Source of the DNA: Membranipora membranacea
Taxonomy: Eukaryota; Bryozoa; Gymnolaemata; Cheilostomatida; Membraniporidae
Direction: 5' to 3'
Assembly: GCA_914767715.1 (NCBI GenBank)
Contig: OU612067.1
Location: forward strand, 7,190,001 to 7,254,000
Length of the DNA: 64,000 nt
Notes under the pieces: model-generated
What the model was told of the DNA's origin: nothing
Seen by the model: the letters and a program-made list of their open reading frames with translations, nothing else
The model's database searches: none
Position numbers and translations under genes: made by a program
Part shown: one piece after another, positions 1 to 12,300 of the stretch
Layout: the number at the start of each line of letters is the position of its first letter
How positions within the stretch are numbered: the stretch's first letter is position 1

Positions 1-379
1 TTATGCTCAACTCTGTAAAGTCAGTGAGTGAAATATTTTAGAATATACGCCCCTGGCTGGGCATTAAAATAAAATATATGATGTGTTTCACACATATTTT
101 TATATTGAGGCAACTGAGGTAGTTTTGAGGCTATGGATAATATAGCGAGCCCAGTATCACTCATTATTGAGGGGACAACTCAATATATTTAATATAAAGC
201 TGTCTGCTAATATAATGGATGTATCATGCCTACTAATTTTGAATATTCTAAATATAGAATATTCAAAGTCAAACAGAGTCATTCTGATGTGAAAAGGGTT
301 ATCTACCCTGATTTAAACTGGAACATATTATATTATCAGTATCATGTAGACGGCTTCAACATATATATATTTATTGCAG
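1..379. other. Sequence before the first recognised exon
   Basis: This is AT-rich DNA, probably ANKAR intron, because the next exon starts with a splice acceptor and no initiator. I see no further coding segment, promoter or named repeat in it. Confidence 0.4.
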
Positions 380-3300
380 AAGCAATCTCACGGACATCAT
401 AAATATATATTCTATTCACATTTAATCTTAGCAATTATCGACATGGAACTCAATATTAAGACGGCTGCACCGTCTTACAGTATTATCACAGACAGTCTAT
501 CGCATTTCCAATATTACTCCCAGCAAGTGCGTTTCAGTGTCCGGTCTGAATATATAGTCAATACACCTCATATAGCTAAGGCTACACAGTCCAGGTTCCG
601 GGTGCGTCCCGCTCAATCTGCTCAGAGGGCAAGGTCAGGGTACATCCCGCTTCGCAACGTATACTATCAGATATAAATGCACCCGCTACAAGCTCCGCTT
701 GTAAGCTACTCGAGACACCAGCTCTGCTAGGTTGGCTTTGCCACCAGTACGACCCTCAGTAAACAGCTCTGCTAGGTTGGCTTTGCCACCAGTACGACCC
801 TCAGTAAACAGCTCTGCTAGGTTGGCTTTGCCACCAGTACGACCCTCAGTAAACAGCTCTGCTAGGTTGGCTTTGCCACCAGTACGACCCTCTCTAGGCT
901 GAAGATAGCTATCCAGGAATTCTCTGCCCAGGAGTTTTCCTCTCTCGGCTCATTCATGGTGAGTTTGTTTAGCTAGATACCGTTAGCCTGAAAACCAAAC
1001 CCTAGCCAGGTAACGGCCAGGTGTTCCACCCTTTCGAGATTTCCCGTACCACAATGTGATGATGAATATATATATATATATTCTACTCATGCGACCGAAA
1101 TTTGGATTTGTTAAGACTGTTTTTTTGTTTCTAATACCTATTACGATCACTAGTTTGTCATGTCATGCTGAAATTTTGGTTATGTGCGAGCAATAACATT
1201 ATGAATGTATTTTTTTTTAGATTTATTCATTTGGTAATATTGTCAATGATATATTACAATGAAAGTGTTGGAATGTCTCTGTTATTTAAAATCTTAATAC
1301 TAACAGGTATAAAACTATTTAGAAATCTGCTACTCCTTTCTTTTGGCAAAAGGTATTGGGATCTTGGGCATGCATAGCAGTTATTTAAAATATGTTCATC
1401 CCAGTTGGCATGGTTTGTGGCTAAAATATGAATCCTTTCGACTACGTAGCTTGTTATATCTATAGAAAAAATTGTTACAGATAAAATGTTTAAAAAGTCG
1501 GGTTCGTTCTTGAACAGTTGATGAAAAATACCACAACTCGATATTATAAGTAAGAATTGGAAAATTAAGCGTAATGAATACAATATGTTTGTTTGAACAC
1601 TGAGGTGCGGATAAGTCCGACTTTGTTATGGAACTATTAAGACCTGAACAGCAGATTGAACGTTGATATTACAGCAGCATTAGAACAGAAACTGCCGAGG
1701 TGCGAGTCAGACATCGGAAGAGGAAAATTCCTAAAAATGTTCAATGTGACTGCGGTAATCGGCGGATAAGTAAGAGTTTTAAATACTAGGTATCACTCAA
1801 AGTTAGATACTGCTTTTCTGGACTTAGAGACAAAGTTCATCAAAGTTAACTTATTTGTATACCTGATGCCAGGCCTAGATTGAGCGCTGCATGCCGTGTG
1901 CTAACCAACTTAGCTCAGTAAATGGGTACATTAGTATCAGGTTTGTTTTGTTTGACAAGCTGGCATTTTCTCACTACAAAAGTGGTAACCTGATCAAGGT
2001 GAAGCATTAAATAGTTGAGAGCACATTTATACAATTTCTATGTGTATCTACGTTGAGAGCTTCTTATGGCTTGTTTGCCAACTGGGTAAATTGAGCTGGG
2101 CGAATCAAGATTTTATATATAGTCAGGCATGTTGAGTTAAGCTTGTTGAGCACAATGTTGATTATAATGGTGCAATCACATTTTTTCTGAGTTTAGAAGT
2201 TGTCCTCTCTCTTGTCACAAGCACATAACTCCATATATAATTATCATAAAAATCAATGTGGCTCTGTCAACAGTCCATGCGCTGAAATGCGGCTAGCGTG
2301 ATTATCACAGCAGCCCCATTTTTGTTGGGGCGGCTGTGATGAGGCTAAGAATGATGTCATTTCTATGCGTCTGCATTCATATAGTTGTCTTGCGAGCTTC
2401 TGTCCATTCAGCAAAGATTAATAGATCAAAAAGCTCAGGCAGTAGGAAGTGTAATGTATAGCCGGTGGGATCGCGTGACTGTGAGTAAGGTTATCCATGG
2501 GATCTCCAGTGTTGATATGGGCCACATAATATAGATACTCTCACAAAACCAGATGTTAAAGTTAAGTTGATAGGTATTGGATTTATGCATTCAGAAGACA
2601 ACCTTAGTGGATAGACAGGAGACAGACCTTTTTTTTATGTGACGAGATCTTGATATATACTAACAAACCATCGCAAGCTTGCAATGTTCATACAATGAAT
2701 TTCAAGTTGTGGTCTTCTGCAAGATTAATTCGGAGTACTTACGTTGTCATCAACAAGCCCTCAATTTTATTTCATAGTTTTAGGCTAAGGGCTTTTTATC
2801 CTGTTACAGATTGATTTTTGTTTTCATGTTCGAATTTATAAAATAACCGAATTTGTACTTAGATATAGTTTGAGTGGTAAATGTGAAGATTCTTAACAAA
2901 TTTTTTTCATAACCAACATTTTTGTGCGAAAGGAGCCGAAAGATACACTTAGCTTTTTGCTCCTGACACTAAAGTACTTCTTCAGATCATGACTGTGATA
3001 TTTATCATTAGTTTAAATGTGACGGCACGTGGCAATTCGCCGCACATTGGACCGATTTCCACATTGGTCTGATTTGCACATGTCAATCCATAAAAGCTAC
3101 TGACTCAAATTTTTGCTACCAAGTTATAACTGTTGTAACTATTTCTTCGTGAGAGATTATCAGCGCAAGCTCTATTTAGGACACACTAACTTTAAATTGA
3201 TATATACTTAAAGCATAGATAGCTGCAGTGTATTATTATTTGAACACCAGGTTTGTATTGCATTTGGCACTTAGATAAATGTTTCTTTTTCAATTAGGGA

Positions 3301-6300
3301 ATTGAATCTACAGTAGATTGACTTTGCTCTCCCCCCATCAATGTGGACACTGTCACAATTATCTGTGTAATCTGCAAATATTAGTCCTAAAATATCCATT
3401 CATAGCCTGTGTGTTTGTCAATACACACTATAAGGATGTGAAATATCTGCTGACATAGCCTATAACCATATGCTGACCTCGTGTTTCAGTCTGCTTGTCT
3501 CCAGTCCCTTCCTATTCAAACTAAACTTTGACTCTCGGTCTAGTATCTAGGTAAAACTTGAATAAGGTTGCCATTTACAGCGATATTTTTTAATCATTGC
3601 ATGGTGAGCCAGATTTGGAATAACTGTAAAATATCCTCGAATCATATACAAGAATGCCATGTTAGCCTACCAAATTATCGATTTCCAGGTGGTATAAAAT
3701 TTCAATCAAGAAATACCACAATTATAGTGACACTTTACAGAATGTCTAAAGGATTTAGAAAGTTCCGCGCAATGTAAGTTGTTTTCCGTTATCTTGTAGA
3801 TGTCATTCAATATCATGGAGATGGGTCTAGACGCAATTAAATCAATTTCACTTTTATTGATAGCGCATATTAGATTAAGTACCATTGATCAGGCATAGGT
3901 GAAGCGGCACTGAATCATTAAAGTGATTTGGCGTCCCTCTTGTTTCTCTGAGACTACTTATTCTAAATCAAACATTCTCTCGATGAAAAGTATGTAGTCA
4001 CTGTAATTCAGCATCAAATAGTTGGCAGTTGTAACTTTCTATACACTATAAATAGCATGATTTTTGGTCGGGCGTAAAATCGTGTTTCAGCGTGGCGGCT
4101 CATTCTTTAATTTCACAACAAGAACTAGAAATACTAGTGTTCTCCCCACACAGACATACCGTCATCGTTATACTGAAATCTTGGCAACAAAGTTTTGACA
4201 GCAATGGAATGGTAATTATCTCCCCCACACTGCCAGGCACAGTACAGTCTGTTGAGATGTAAACTAAGTGTTTTTTTATTTACTGTCTGAGACAAAAACA
4301 AACATTATTTGAGAAACCCGATGTCGCTTTTTTCTCCAGAGGGTTTTTGACTTAGTACTCATGAATGTATGTCCTGACATCACCGTCTTGTGTTGTCTTA
4401 TGTGGGGGAGGGTAGTGGTATGAGACCGTACACTCCAGAGAACAGGTGATTGACACCCCTAGTGCTCAAAGACCCCTCGACAGTTTTTGATTATTACTGA
4501 TAGAACACATCCTTGATGTTAGAAGGATGAATAGTTCTATCAGTTGGTTTTGTGATTACAAGAGTTGTCTGAGTGTGAGATGTTGGTGATTTGTGAGAGT
4601 TGTTGGTTGAAGTTGATTTTTGATTTTGTGGTTTTGTGAGTAGGGAGAAGCCAGGGTAAATCCCTCGATACGAGAGCGGGAATCAAACGAGGAATCTAAC
4701 CCGGGACCTCACGCTTGATAGCAAAGTATGTGATCATTTGCGCTATCAAAGCTTCTCTTCATCACCTTCATCTTCACCTTCACCTTCATCACATTCAGGG
4801 AACCTCTCGTATGAATGACCGACACAATTTCCATAGAGCCTTGGCCACTCACAGGCAGTAATAACATGGTATATTTCATTGAACATGGTTCTATGACAGG
4901 GAGAGGGGTGATGTTATAGAGCACATTGATTTTGATCAGCCTGATTCACTGTGTAAGTTCTTGTTACTGGAAGTGTGATAGTTAATTGTAGAGAGCACCT
5001 CCCACCCTCTCTGACAGCACCAAATGTTATGTTTGACACCGAGTTTTGCTTGAAGTTATCACCTCATGATGAAAGGGAGGACAACTCTCATAATATTTCC
5101 GATTTCATGATGTGATATTATATTTGATCACTGAGCGGAAGAGCATTTTATATGAGTATGCGCACACATAGAATTGTTTATCCTAATTCTGCAGCTATCT
5201 CCAAATGCAAGCCAAGTTAAATTCCGAGTCTGTGAGAAAGCGTACGGTTTGGCTGCTGAAATCCTTGCCCCCAAGATCGCACAACTCATAGCAAAACAAA
5301 TTGAGTATTGAACCCTGCTGAACACGACACTATGATTTGCTTGATCACTAGTTTAATAAAGATCTTTAAAAGATTCTGCTTTATCAATAATCTCATTCAT
5401 TATAGAGCTTTACATAACACCTTAGACCTTGCTTAGACCCAATATCCATACCCATGCACTCAGACAATAGAGTGTTGTTCTTTCAAAAACCCAATATTGA
5501 TTTCCAATCAGCTATTTAGACTTCAAACCAAAATAAAACATACTGTCCATCGAAGTGAATAATCAGGATTTTTGTTCTTGACATAACTAATTAATGGTGT
5601 GATATAATCGAAAGCATAAAATAATATAAATGAAAGCTTATCATAACAATAGCTAGTACTCTGTATACTGTTTGGCTGAGAAATGAAAACTTAATCAGCA
5701 TTTCTATAAGCAACTGTTTGAATAAAGGTTAGTGTACAAGAATTAGTAGATTAACAAAGATTGGGCACAAACTCTGAGCACCCTTGTCATACTGCTTGTC
5801 AGAATGGTCTGACATTACTCTGGCAGGTGCTCTTTGTGTTTATCACATAGCAACAGCCAGGTCCTTTTTTATACTTTATATAATTTGATCTGATATCTCG
5901 CTGTGTACTATTTATTCAGTTGTAAATTATTAATTATCATCAGTTACAAATCCCATTTGGTGTAAACTCAATAATTCTCCCTCGGCAGTATTCCAGTCGA
6001 CATAGCCATTGGCAGTTTGCTAGCGAGCAAACAAAGTATTATCTTTTGACAGCTACACAACATATTTACATTGTGTGCTGAGTAAAGATTTATTGGACGG
6101 ATTATCACACCTAACTGTCATATTTTCCTGTCCCTTTCTCTCTCTCAGCGCTCAGACATCTATTCTTGGCGGACGCTTGAGACGTTTACACGAAGAGAAC
6201 TTAGGAGTAGACGGTAGGATGAATGAAGTGGACGAGGCCGGATGGGCCCACATCCATCACGCTTCTAAAAAAGGTACAGTTTTTAGGATATATATGTTGC

Positions 6301-9300
6301 TCATTAGATGTTATCGCTGGCCAAAAGATATACTGCTAAAACCTGCATTTTATGTTCTCGGCTGACAGGGTACTCTATCAATATGGTTAAACATTGGTCT
6401 CGTAGGTTTGATTACAACAACGCTGTGTGGCAATCCCCTTACTATCTGTGTCAATATTGATTAAGCCAGGTCACAGCCTGAAATCTGGTCCCTCAGTATT
6501 TCCATACAAAACTCGACTCATAAAATCGCTGGATTCCCCATGCTCGACTATCATTTTCATAACAAAACCCTTGTTAAATCAAACCAGTCATGGTACACCG
6601 GACATAATCTTTGGAATTCTGTGTCTTTTTAGGCTACTTCAAGTCAGTCGAGAAATTTGTGAAGAACAATGATGGACAGCTAGAGTTTGAGACTCAGGAT
6701 GAATTACACGAGACACCTCTACTTATCTCGGCCAGAGCCGGCATCGCTAATGTCGAGACTATCAATATACTCATCGACTGCGGAGGTATGTTACCCAAAT
6801 TTGCTCTGCTAACTTACCTTTAAAATCATTCAGGTGATAGAAGCACAGTAGAAGGTATTTTATCACTAAGAGAGTTTGGAACAGATAGACTGGAGATAGG
6901 GGAGCGCTCCTAGACCATAATCCTATAGTTGTAGTTCTGAGATTTTCTAGAGAATTTGTTGTGCTGTGAAAAGCCACTTGAGACATGAATATTTTGCGCT
7001 AGATAAAACTGTGCCTGCATCATAGCATGCTAGATAATCTCTTTTCACACATCAGATCACAAGAAATTGTTTGAAATTTAAATATCCTATTTCACAAACA
7101 TTTTAGCATTTCAAATTTGATATTGGCTATATACAACAGAGTCGAATTTAGACACCAGTAAAACTTAATTGATTTTATATTGGTTTTATATTAGCGAGCA
7201 AAATAAAGATTTCATATAATTCTATGCTCTTACAAGGGTAACTCAATATATATGACATCGAATTAGCCAAAAATTATTCTCTTCCCAGAATGCACCCAAC
7301 TACCTTTACAAAGCATGTATGATATATGAGAGTTAACAGCACCACTAGAACCCTGCATATGTACTTAATACATACAGAGTAGAGGAAACATTTGAGAAAT
7401 CTGAGTTTCTACAAGTTGGGAATGTATAGTGATTTGGGTTACAATTAGATGTTCACTTCCGGGCGAAATTTTGAGTAAGGGATCGCTATGAGCGGTTGTT
7501 TCTGTTAATCTCAGTTCATCGGCAGGTCAGAGCACTCTTGGGTCATATACAAAGCACTGACTGTGGGATCTTTACCTTCAAATTTTTGCAGCGTGGTAAT
7601 ATAGCACTTTCACCATCTGAACGCCTATACGCTTCTCTGATCGATGCAACACATTTAATATCGCAACTTGAACATTATCTTGTAGGAAACAAGAAGGCGA
7701 TAAACACACTGAATCAGGGGGTAGTTGAGATATGCTGCCTGGAGGGACACACTGAACTGCTGGAGCACTTTGTTATACAGGATTACGAAGATGTACCAGT
7801 CTGGAAGAATGTACTCAAGTTCATAGCATCGACCTCAGTGGAGGAATCAGCAGCAGCCGGTCATTGTCTTAGTGTACTCACAAAAAGAGGTAAATTCTAT
7901 AATCATTTTAATTGTTTAGATAAAGTAACCTAATTGTGTTAAGGAACCCCAGGTCATAGATGATAGCAATGTTACATCCGGACATCAAAATATGTTGGTA
8001 CTTAAAATTTCAGGCTGTCAATTTAATATAAGAGGGTCTGGTGAAAGCTTCACTCCAAAACCTGGGCCTCTAGCAAAGTTTGCCAGAGACCCAAGTTTTG
8101 TAGAAGACCTGTGGGTCAAAGCTTTTCACTTGTTCATTGCAACACATGTTTACGGATTTTTAGGAGTTTCCATCTTCTGGGCTTTCTAGTAAAATTATTT
8201 AGATGCCCTTTCTTGTTATTACAGCTGATGATGGTTCGGTGAACAAATACTGGAATGTTGTCTATGAACATGGAGCAATCCCAATCTTCATGAAAGTTCT
8301 CAGAAGTGACATCGGAGACAAAGCCAAATGTGAAGTCCTCAAGTGTATTATAAACATTCTAACCGAACTGCCAGTAAAAGATCAGTTGGTAAAGACCAGC
8401 GGTATCGACGTCTTTATCCGCCATCTCAAATCCAAGAACGGCAAGGTCATACAACTCACATCGACAGCTGTATCAATCCTGTGTACCGTCGCTCAATATG
8501 CAGAACAGGCGTCTCAGTCTGGAGTTATCCCAGCTCTCGTGGCTGTTCTAGAAAAGAGCAGCACTTATGAGCCAGAAGTGCTGGTGGAAGTCGTTGAAGC
8601 CATAGGCGTCGTTTGCGACAAAAGCGAACCGAGACAAACATTACTCTATAACACAGCGAACAGTATCAGCAGCATTTGCTCACTTGTGAATGAAGCCATG
8701 GACCCACAGCTAATCCTGGCTCTCAATAACTCTATCAGTAGAATCACCAGGCATCATGAAATCAATCAAAACGCAATCGTCGATGGCGGATCGGTCCCCA
8801 TTATTATCTCCCTCATCCATCTGAAAAATAAAGACAATTCTATTCAACTCAGCGCAGTGGATACGATCCACATGCTGGTGGATGGCAATGCCTACACACA
8901 GAAATTTGTGATGCAGGAAGGGGCGATAAATCCGTTAATGACACTATTACGCAGGAGTAAGACACCAATAGTTCAAGAAAAAACAGCCAGTGCTCTGTGG
9001 GCCCTCGCAGGAAGCGGAGTCGAAGAGAGGCGAGCGATGGCCACCCGTATGGAGGTCAACCCGCTGATCGAGTTCCTCGGATCACTCTCTGAGACACTAA
9101 AGTACATTGGATCTGAAGGTTTGGGTGTCCTAGCACAAGGTGCACACAATCGGCAGGATGACATTTCAGATGCTAACGGTGTCCACCCTCTAGTGCGTCT
9201 ACTCAAAGAGGATAAGGAGTACCTTGTGACCAGCGCTCTGCGTAGCCTCAGGCACCTGTGTGTCGGTGTCGGCTTCATCCCACACAAGAAGAATCAGGAC

Positions 9301-12300
9301 ACTCTCGTACAGGCCAGAGGAGTGAAGTACCTGCTAGCTTTGATGACTCTGAGTCAGAGCGAACTCATCCAGGTTGAGGCTGCGATGACTCTGGCAGCCG
9401 CATCTCTAGGTGAGTGGTACAAAAATAGATCTGAGAAAATAACTCAATGTTCTTATGAAGTAACTGGATAGGCATTGATTTGTCTATTTGTCTCCAATTC
9501 GAGTGAGTAGCATTACATTATCAACCACTCATTTCCACATGGACCATTTTATTTATGATATTGGAAGCAGTAAGCAGTAAAAACATCATAACTATTTTTA
9601 ACATAGGCAAAACATATTATGTCTATGACCGTTTAATCAAAATACTTGCCGGATGCATAACATAGAGCACCCAATTCATGATCATAAGTTGGCATAAATG
9701 TAATATCTGGCACGGTTTCTGGCTGTGTTTATGCTATTGGTATTAAATTGTCACAGACCACTGAGTTAATCATGGCATGGTGTGAAATTCCTATTCTATA
9801 AAAGACTTAGCAACATGCTGTGTGTACAGCCCTAACAGTGCAATCAAACAATCTTTTCATCATACCCGCTGTCCACAAAATCAGTAAAATGGACAGCAAT
9901 GAGGCGAAATCTTTTAGCAACCATCATTGTTTGTCGAAATTTTCTTGACAGCCAGTTTTCATGCCTGGGCAGGCACCCAACTCCCGACAGCCTGCCCAGG
10001 CTACAGGTTTCAGACACAAGAATTATACTTGACTGGTTTATTTATAGCAAATCAAGAAGTGATGGACGAGTTATGGAGCCCCTCTCAGAATATAGAGTTT
10101 AGTTATGTCAGGATACTCAAGCTACTTTATTCTGAGGATGATGTTGTCAGGTAAATTATCCCCAAATTTAAAATGGGTGTCTATGAGTTATCACATTTTC
10201 ATTAGAACAGGGCGGTATACTCTTGAGCCCAAATAATAATAAGCCTTATAGATGATTATTCAACTTTTTATTAAAACCTATTGACTGTCTCTGTAGCAAT
10301 ATATTAAATATAACTCAGGTGAATCGTGAACTCATTTTGTCTTAGGTTTCTTCGCAGTGAAACTATACATGAGACACGATACAGTCGTATTCAATTCTTC
10401 CTTATTTTGTAACAGATTGTTGGCCGGCGGTGCCTTGGCGATGTTTGCGTTTAATAACATGGGTCAGCAGCAGGCGATCGCTGCTGAAGGCGGTATCAGA
10501 TTCTCGTGTTTTGTCGACTTCCTGCAAAGTGATGATGAATACTTCAGATGTAACACAGCATTTCAGGTAAGTTATCGGCCTGATTGATCCTAGACTCTAT
10601 TTGATCAGAAATCAATTGTGTTTCTCATAATTAGAGATAAACTTGAACGGAAAGTTGCAAATAAATTGTTTGGCGCCACCAAAGAAATGTTCATGATTTC
10701 ATGCTTGGGTGGCTTGTGATGCAAGACTGGGTAACTTTATCCGACCTGATGCAGATACACGAGTGCTAGATTAGGTTTGAACAGGAGGTTTGGGACATGA
10801 CTCCCTGGTTTTATCTACGCCCACATTTTGGGTTGTTCTCCCTCTAGCCGCCAGCTCACAAGTAGGGACGGGAGCGACTCAACACGCAGAGAAAATTAAT
10901 TAAACTCGATCAACATGAGAGGAATATGCCATCTCAAGGGTTTTAAACGCCTAGTCTTTTGTTGGATACTCTTGATTGTGACCTCTGACCAAAAAATTGA
11001 TATCAATGAATTCAGCTTGGCAGCGTAATCCATATTAAACTCCTTAATAAATATAGACTTTACCACATATTAAATCTGCCAGTTTTGTTTGCCTAGAATC
11101 CTAAGTTGGTCAAATGTGATAAAATATAGAGATGGAAATGAACAATTTTCAATCCAATTGGAGGTGACTCAGCTGGTTAGCGCGCCAGTCCGTTGACAAA
11201 GGCGACGGCCAAGTGTTGAAGGTTGTTGGAACCCCGGGTATGCTTCGACCTGCCTACAAACTTAAAAAAAAGTTGGTGCAGATATTGCTGCCTTGGGCTG
11301 CGCTATTAATGCACCCACTATTTCACCATCCATTCTTGAGAATGCGGTGAGTGACTAATCCTTGCAATGTTAACAAACATTTTGCTCATTTTTATACAGG
11401 TTATCGTTTTATCACGAGTAATACCAGATGAAGAGCAGGCTGTCATATCAGCAGCAGGAATCAAACTCATCTCTGACATACTCACGGAATCTAAAAGTCA
11501 TGTGATCCAAGGATTAGCAGCTGACTGTGTGGCCAGACTAGCTCACACACGAGCAGGTGTGTAGTTATCTCCCCCTTTATCGTTTTACAATCATATTACT
11601 TTCATTGCAAGAGCCTGACACAATGCTTTGACACACCGTATCATTATATAACCCTCTACCCCTCTCTGATAGGTCAGATTTAGACTCCAGAATATTGTAA
11701 ACTTGAAAAGGTGACGTGAAGTTTGCATGAATTAGAAAAGCAGCAAACTCGGGGGTGAAACTTCTCTGCAAATAATGTAAATACCTGTCTCAATTATTGC
11801 TGACACCTCATCTTTTGTCTCACAATCCTAACTTCCAACCTTAAAAGGATAGACCATAACATTATCAATGTAGCAATGATCAACGAATGTATGTACGTGT
11901 ATACCATATGCATGTATGCAGCTAAGAATTTATGCGTATATCCTCTATACGCATAAATTCTATAATACATTAAAACTATATTCTATAATACATTAAACGT
12001 ATAAGGTTGATGTGAAATCGTTGTAGGAAAGCAAGCAGGTAAATGCGCAGTAGATAAAACTTCACAATTACTGCTTCATTTTAATGTTGTACTATTTACT
12101 GCTATATTATTTTCGCTCTTTGTAGTCAGACTTATCTTAGACAAGTATAACACTTAGCCTGGGCAGACTGTTGCGGATGGGCTGGTGGGGAGGGGGACAA
12201 TCACGACAGCCTACCCAGGCTATATAACACGTACATGTTTGATTTTACATGGTAGTTGTACTGAACTTTTAACCTGATGGCAGGGTAGGGGATAATTGCT

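Larger units (their letters stand above)
380..3773 (+). other. ANKAR: ANKAR 5' exons inferred by phase chaining
   Basis: Five short open segments precede the obvious ankyrin exon. They are 380-658 (acceptor TTGCAG, donor GTATAC, phase 0), 898-958 (acceptor CTCTCTAG, donor GTGAGT, phase 1), 1675-1754 (donor GTAATC, phase 0), 2412-2484 (donor GTAAGG, phase 1) and 3581-3773 (acceptor TTTACAG, donor GTAAGT, phase 2). In the fourth exon the nearby GTGAGT four bases earlier would break the frame, so GTAAGG is preferred. The joined product reads smoothly, for example ...SRLIHAALEQKLPRCES... and ...SRWDRVTVTIFFNHCM.... Each exon is too short to prove itself; the support is that all five phases fit in order and connect to the exon at 6149. 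I do not recognise a domain here. Confidence 0.65.

Noticed and set aside
374-676. Apparent 100-codon ORF with a phrase ITDSLSHF that resembles RNase H of non-LTR retrotransposons
   Set aside because: It starts at a TTG, is bounded by a splice acceptor and donor, and fits in phase as an ANKAR exon; no other retrotransposon domain is nearby.
719-892. Reverse-strand frame encoding a 15-residue tandem repeat (FTEGRTGGKANLAEL)
   Set aside because: No ATG, stops on both sides, and the array fits as intronic minisatellite.
4650-4765. Functional tRNA gene on the minus strand
   Set aside because: Arms are degenerate and the sequence continues into a non-tRNA body; better explained as a SINE head.
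8973-9287. 104-codon reverse-strand open frame
   Set aside because: It lies wholly inside the ANKAR armadillo exon and has no independent features; antisense shadow.
11161-11260. Functional tRNA gene on the plus strand
   Set aside because: Only the D-arm region is well preserved; box B is disrupted and an A-rich body follows.
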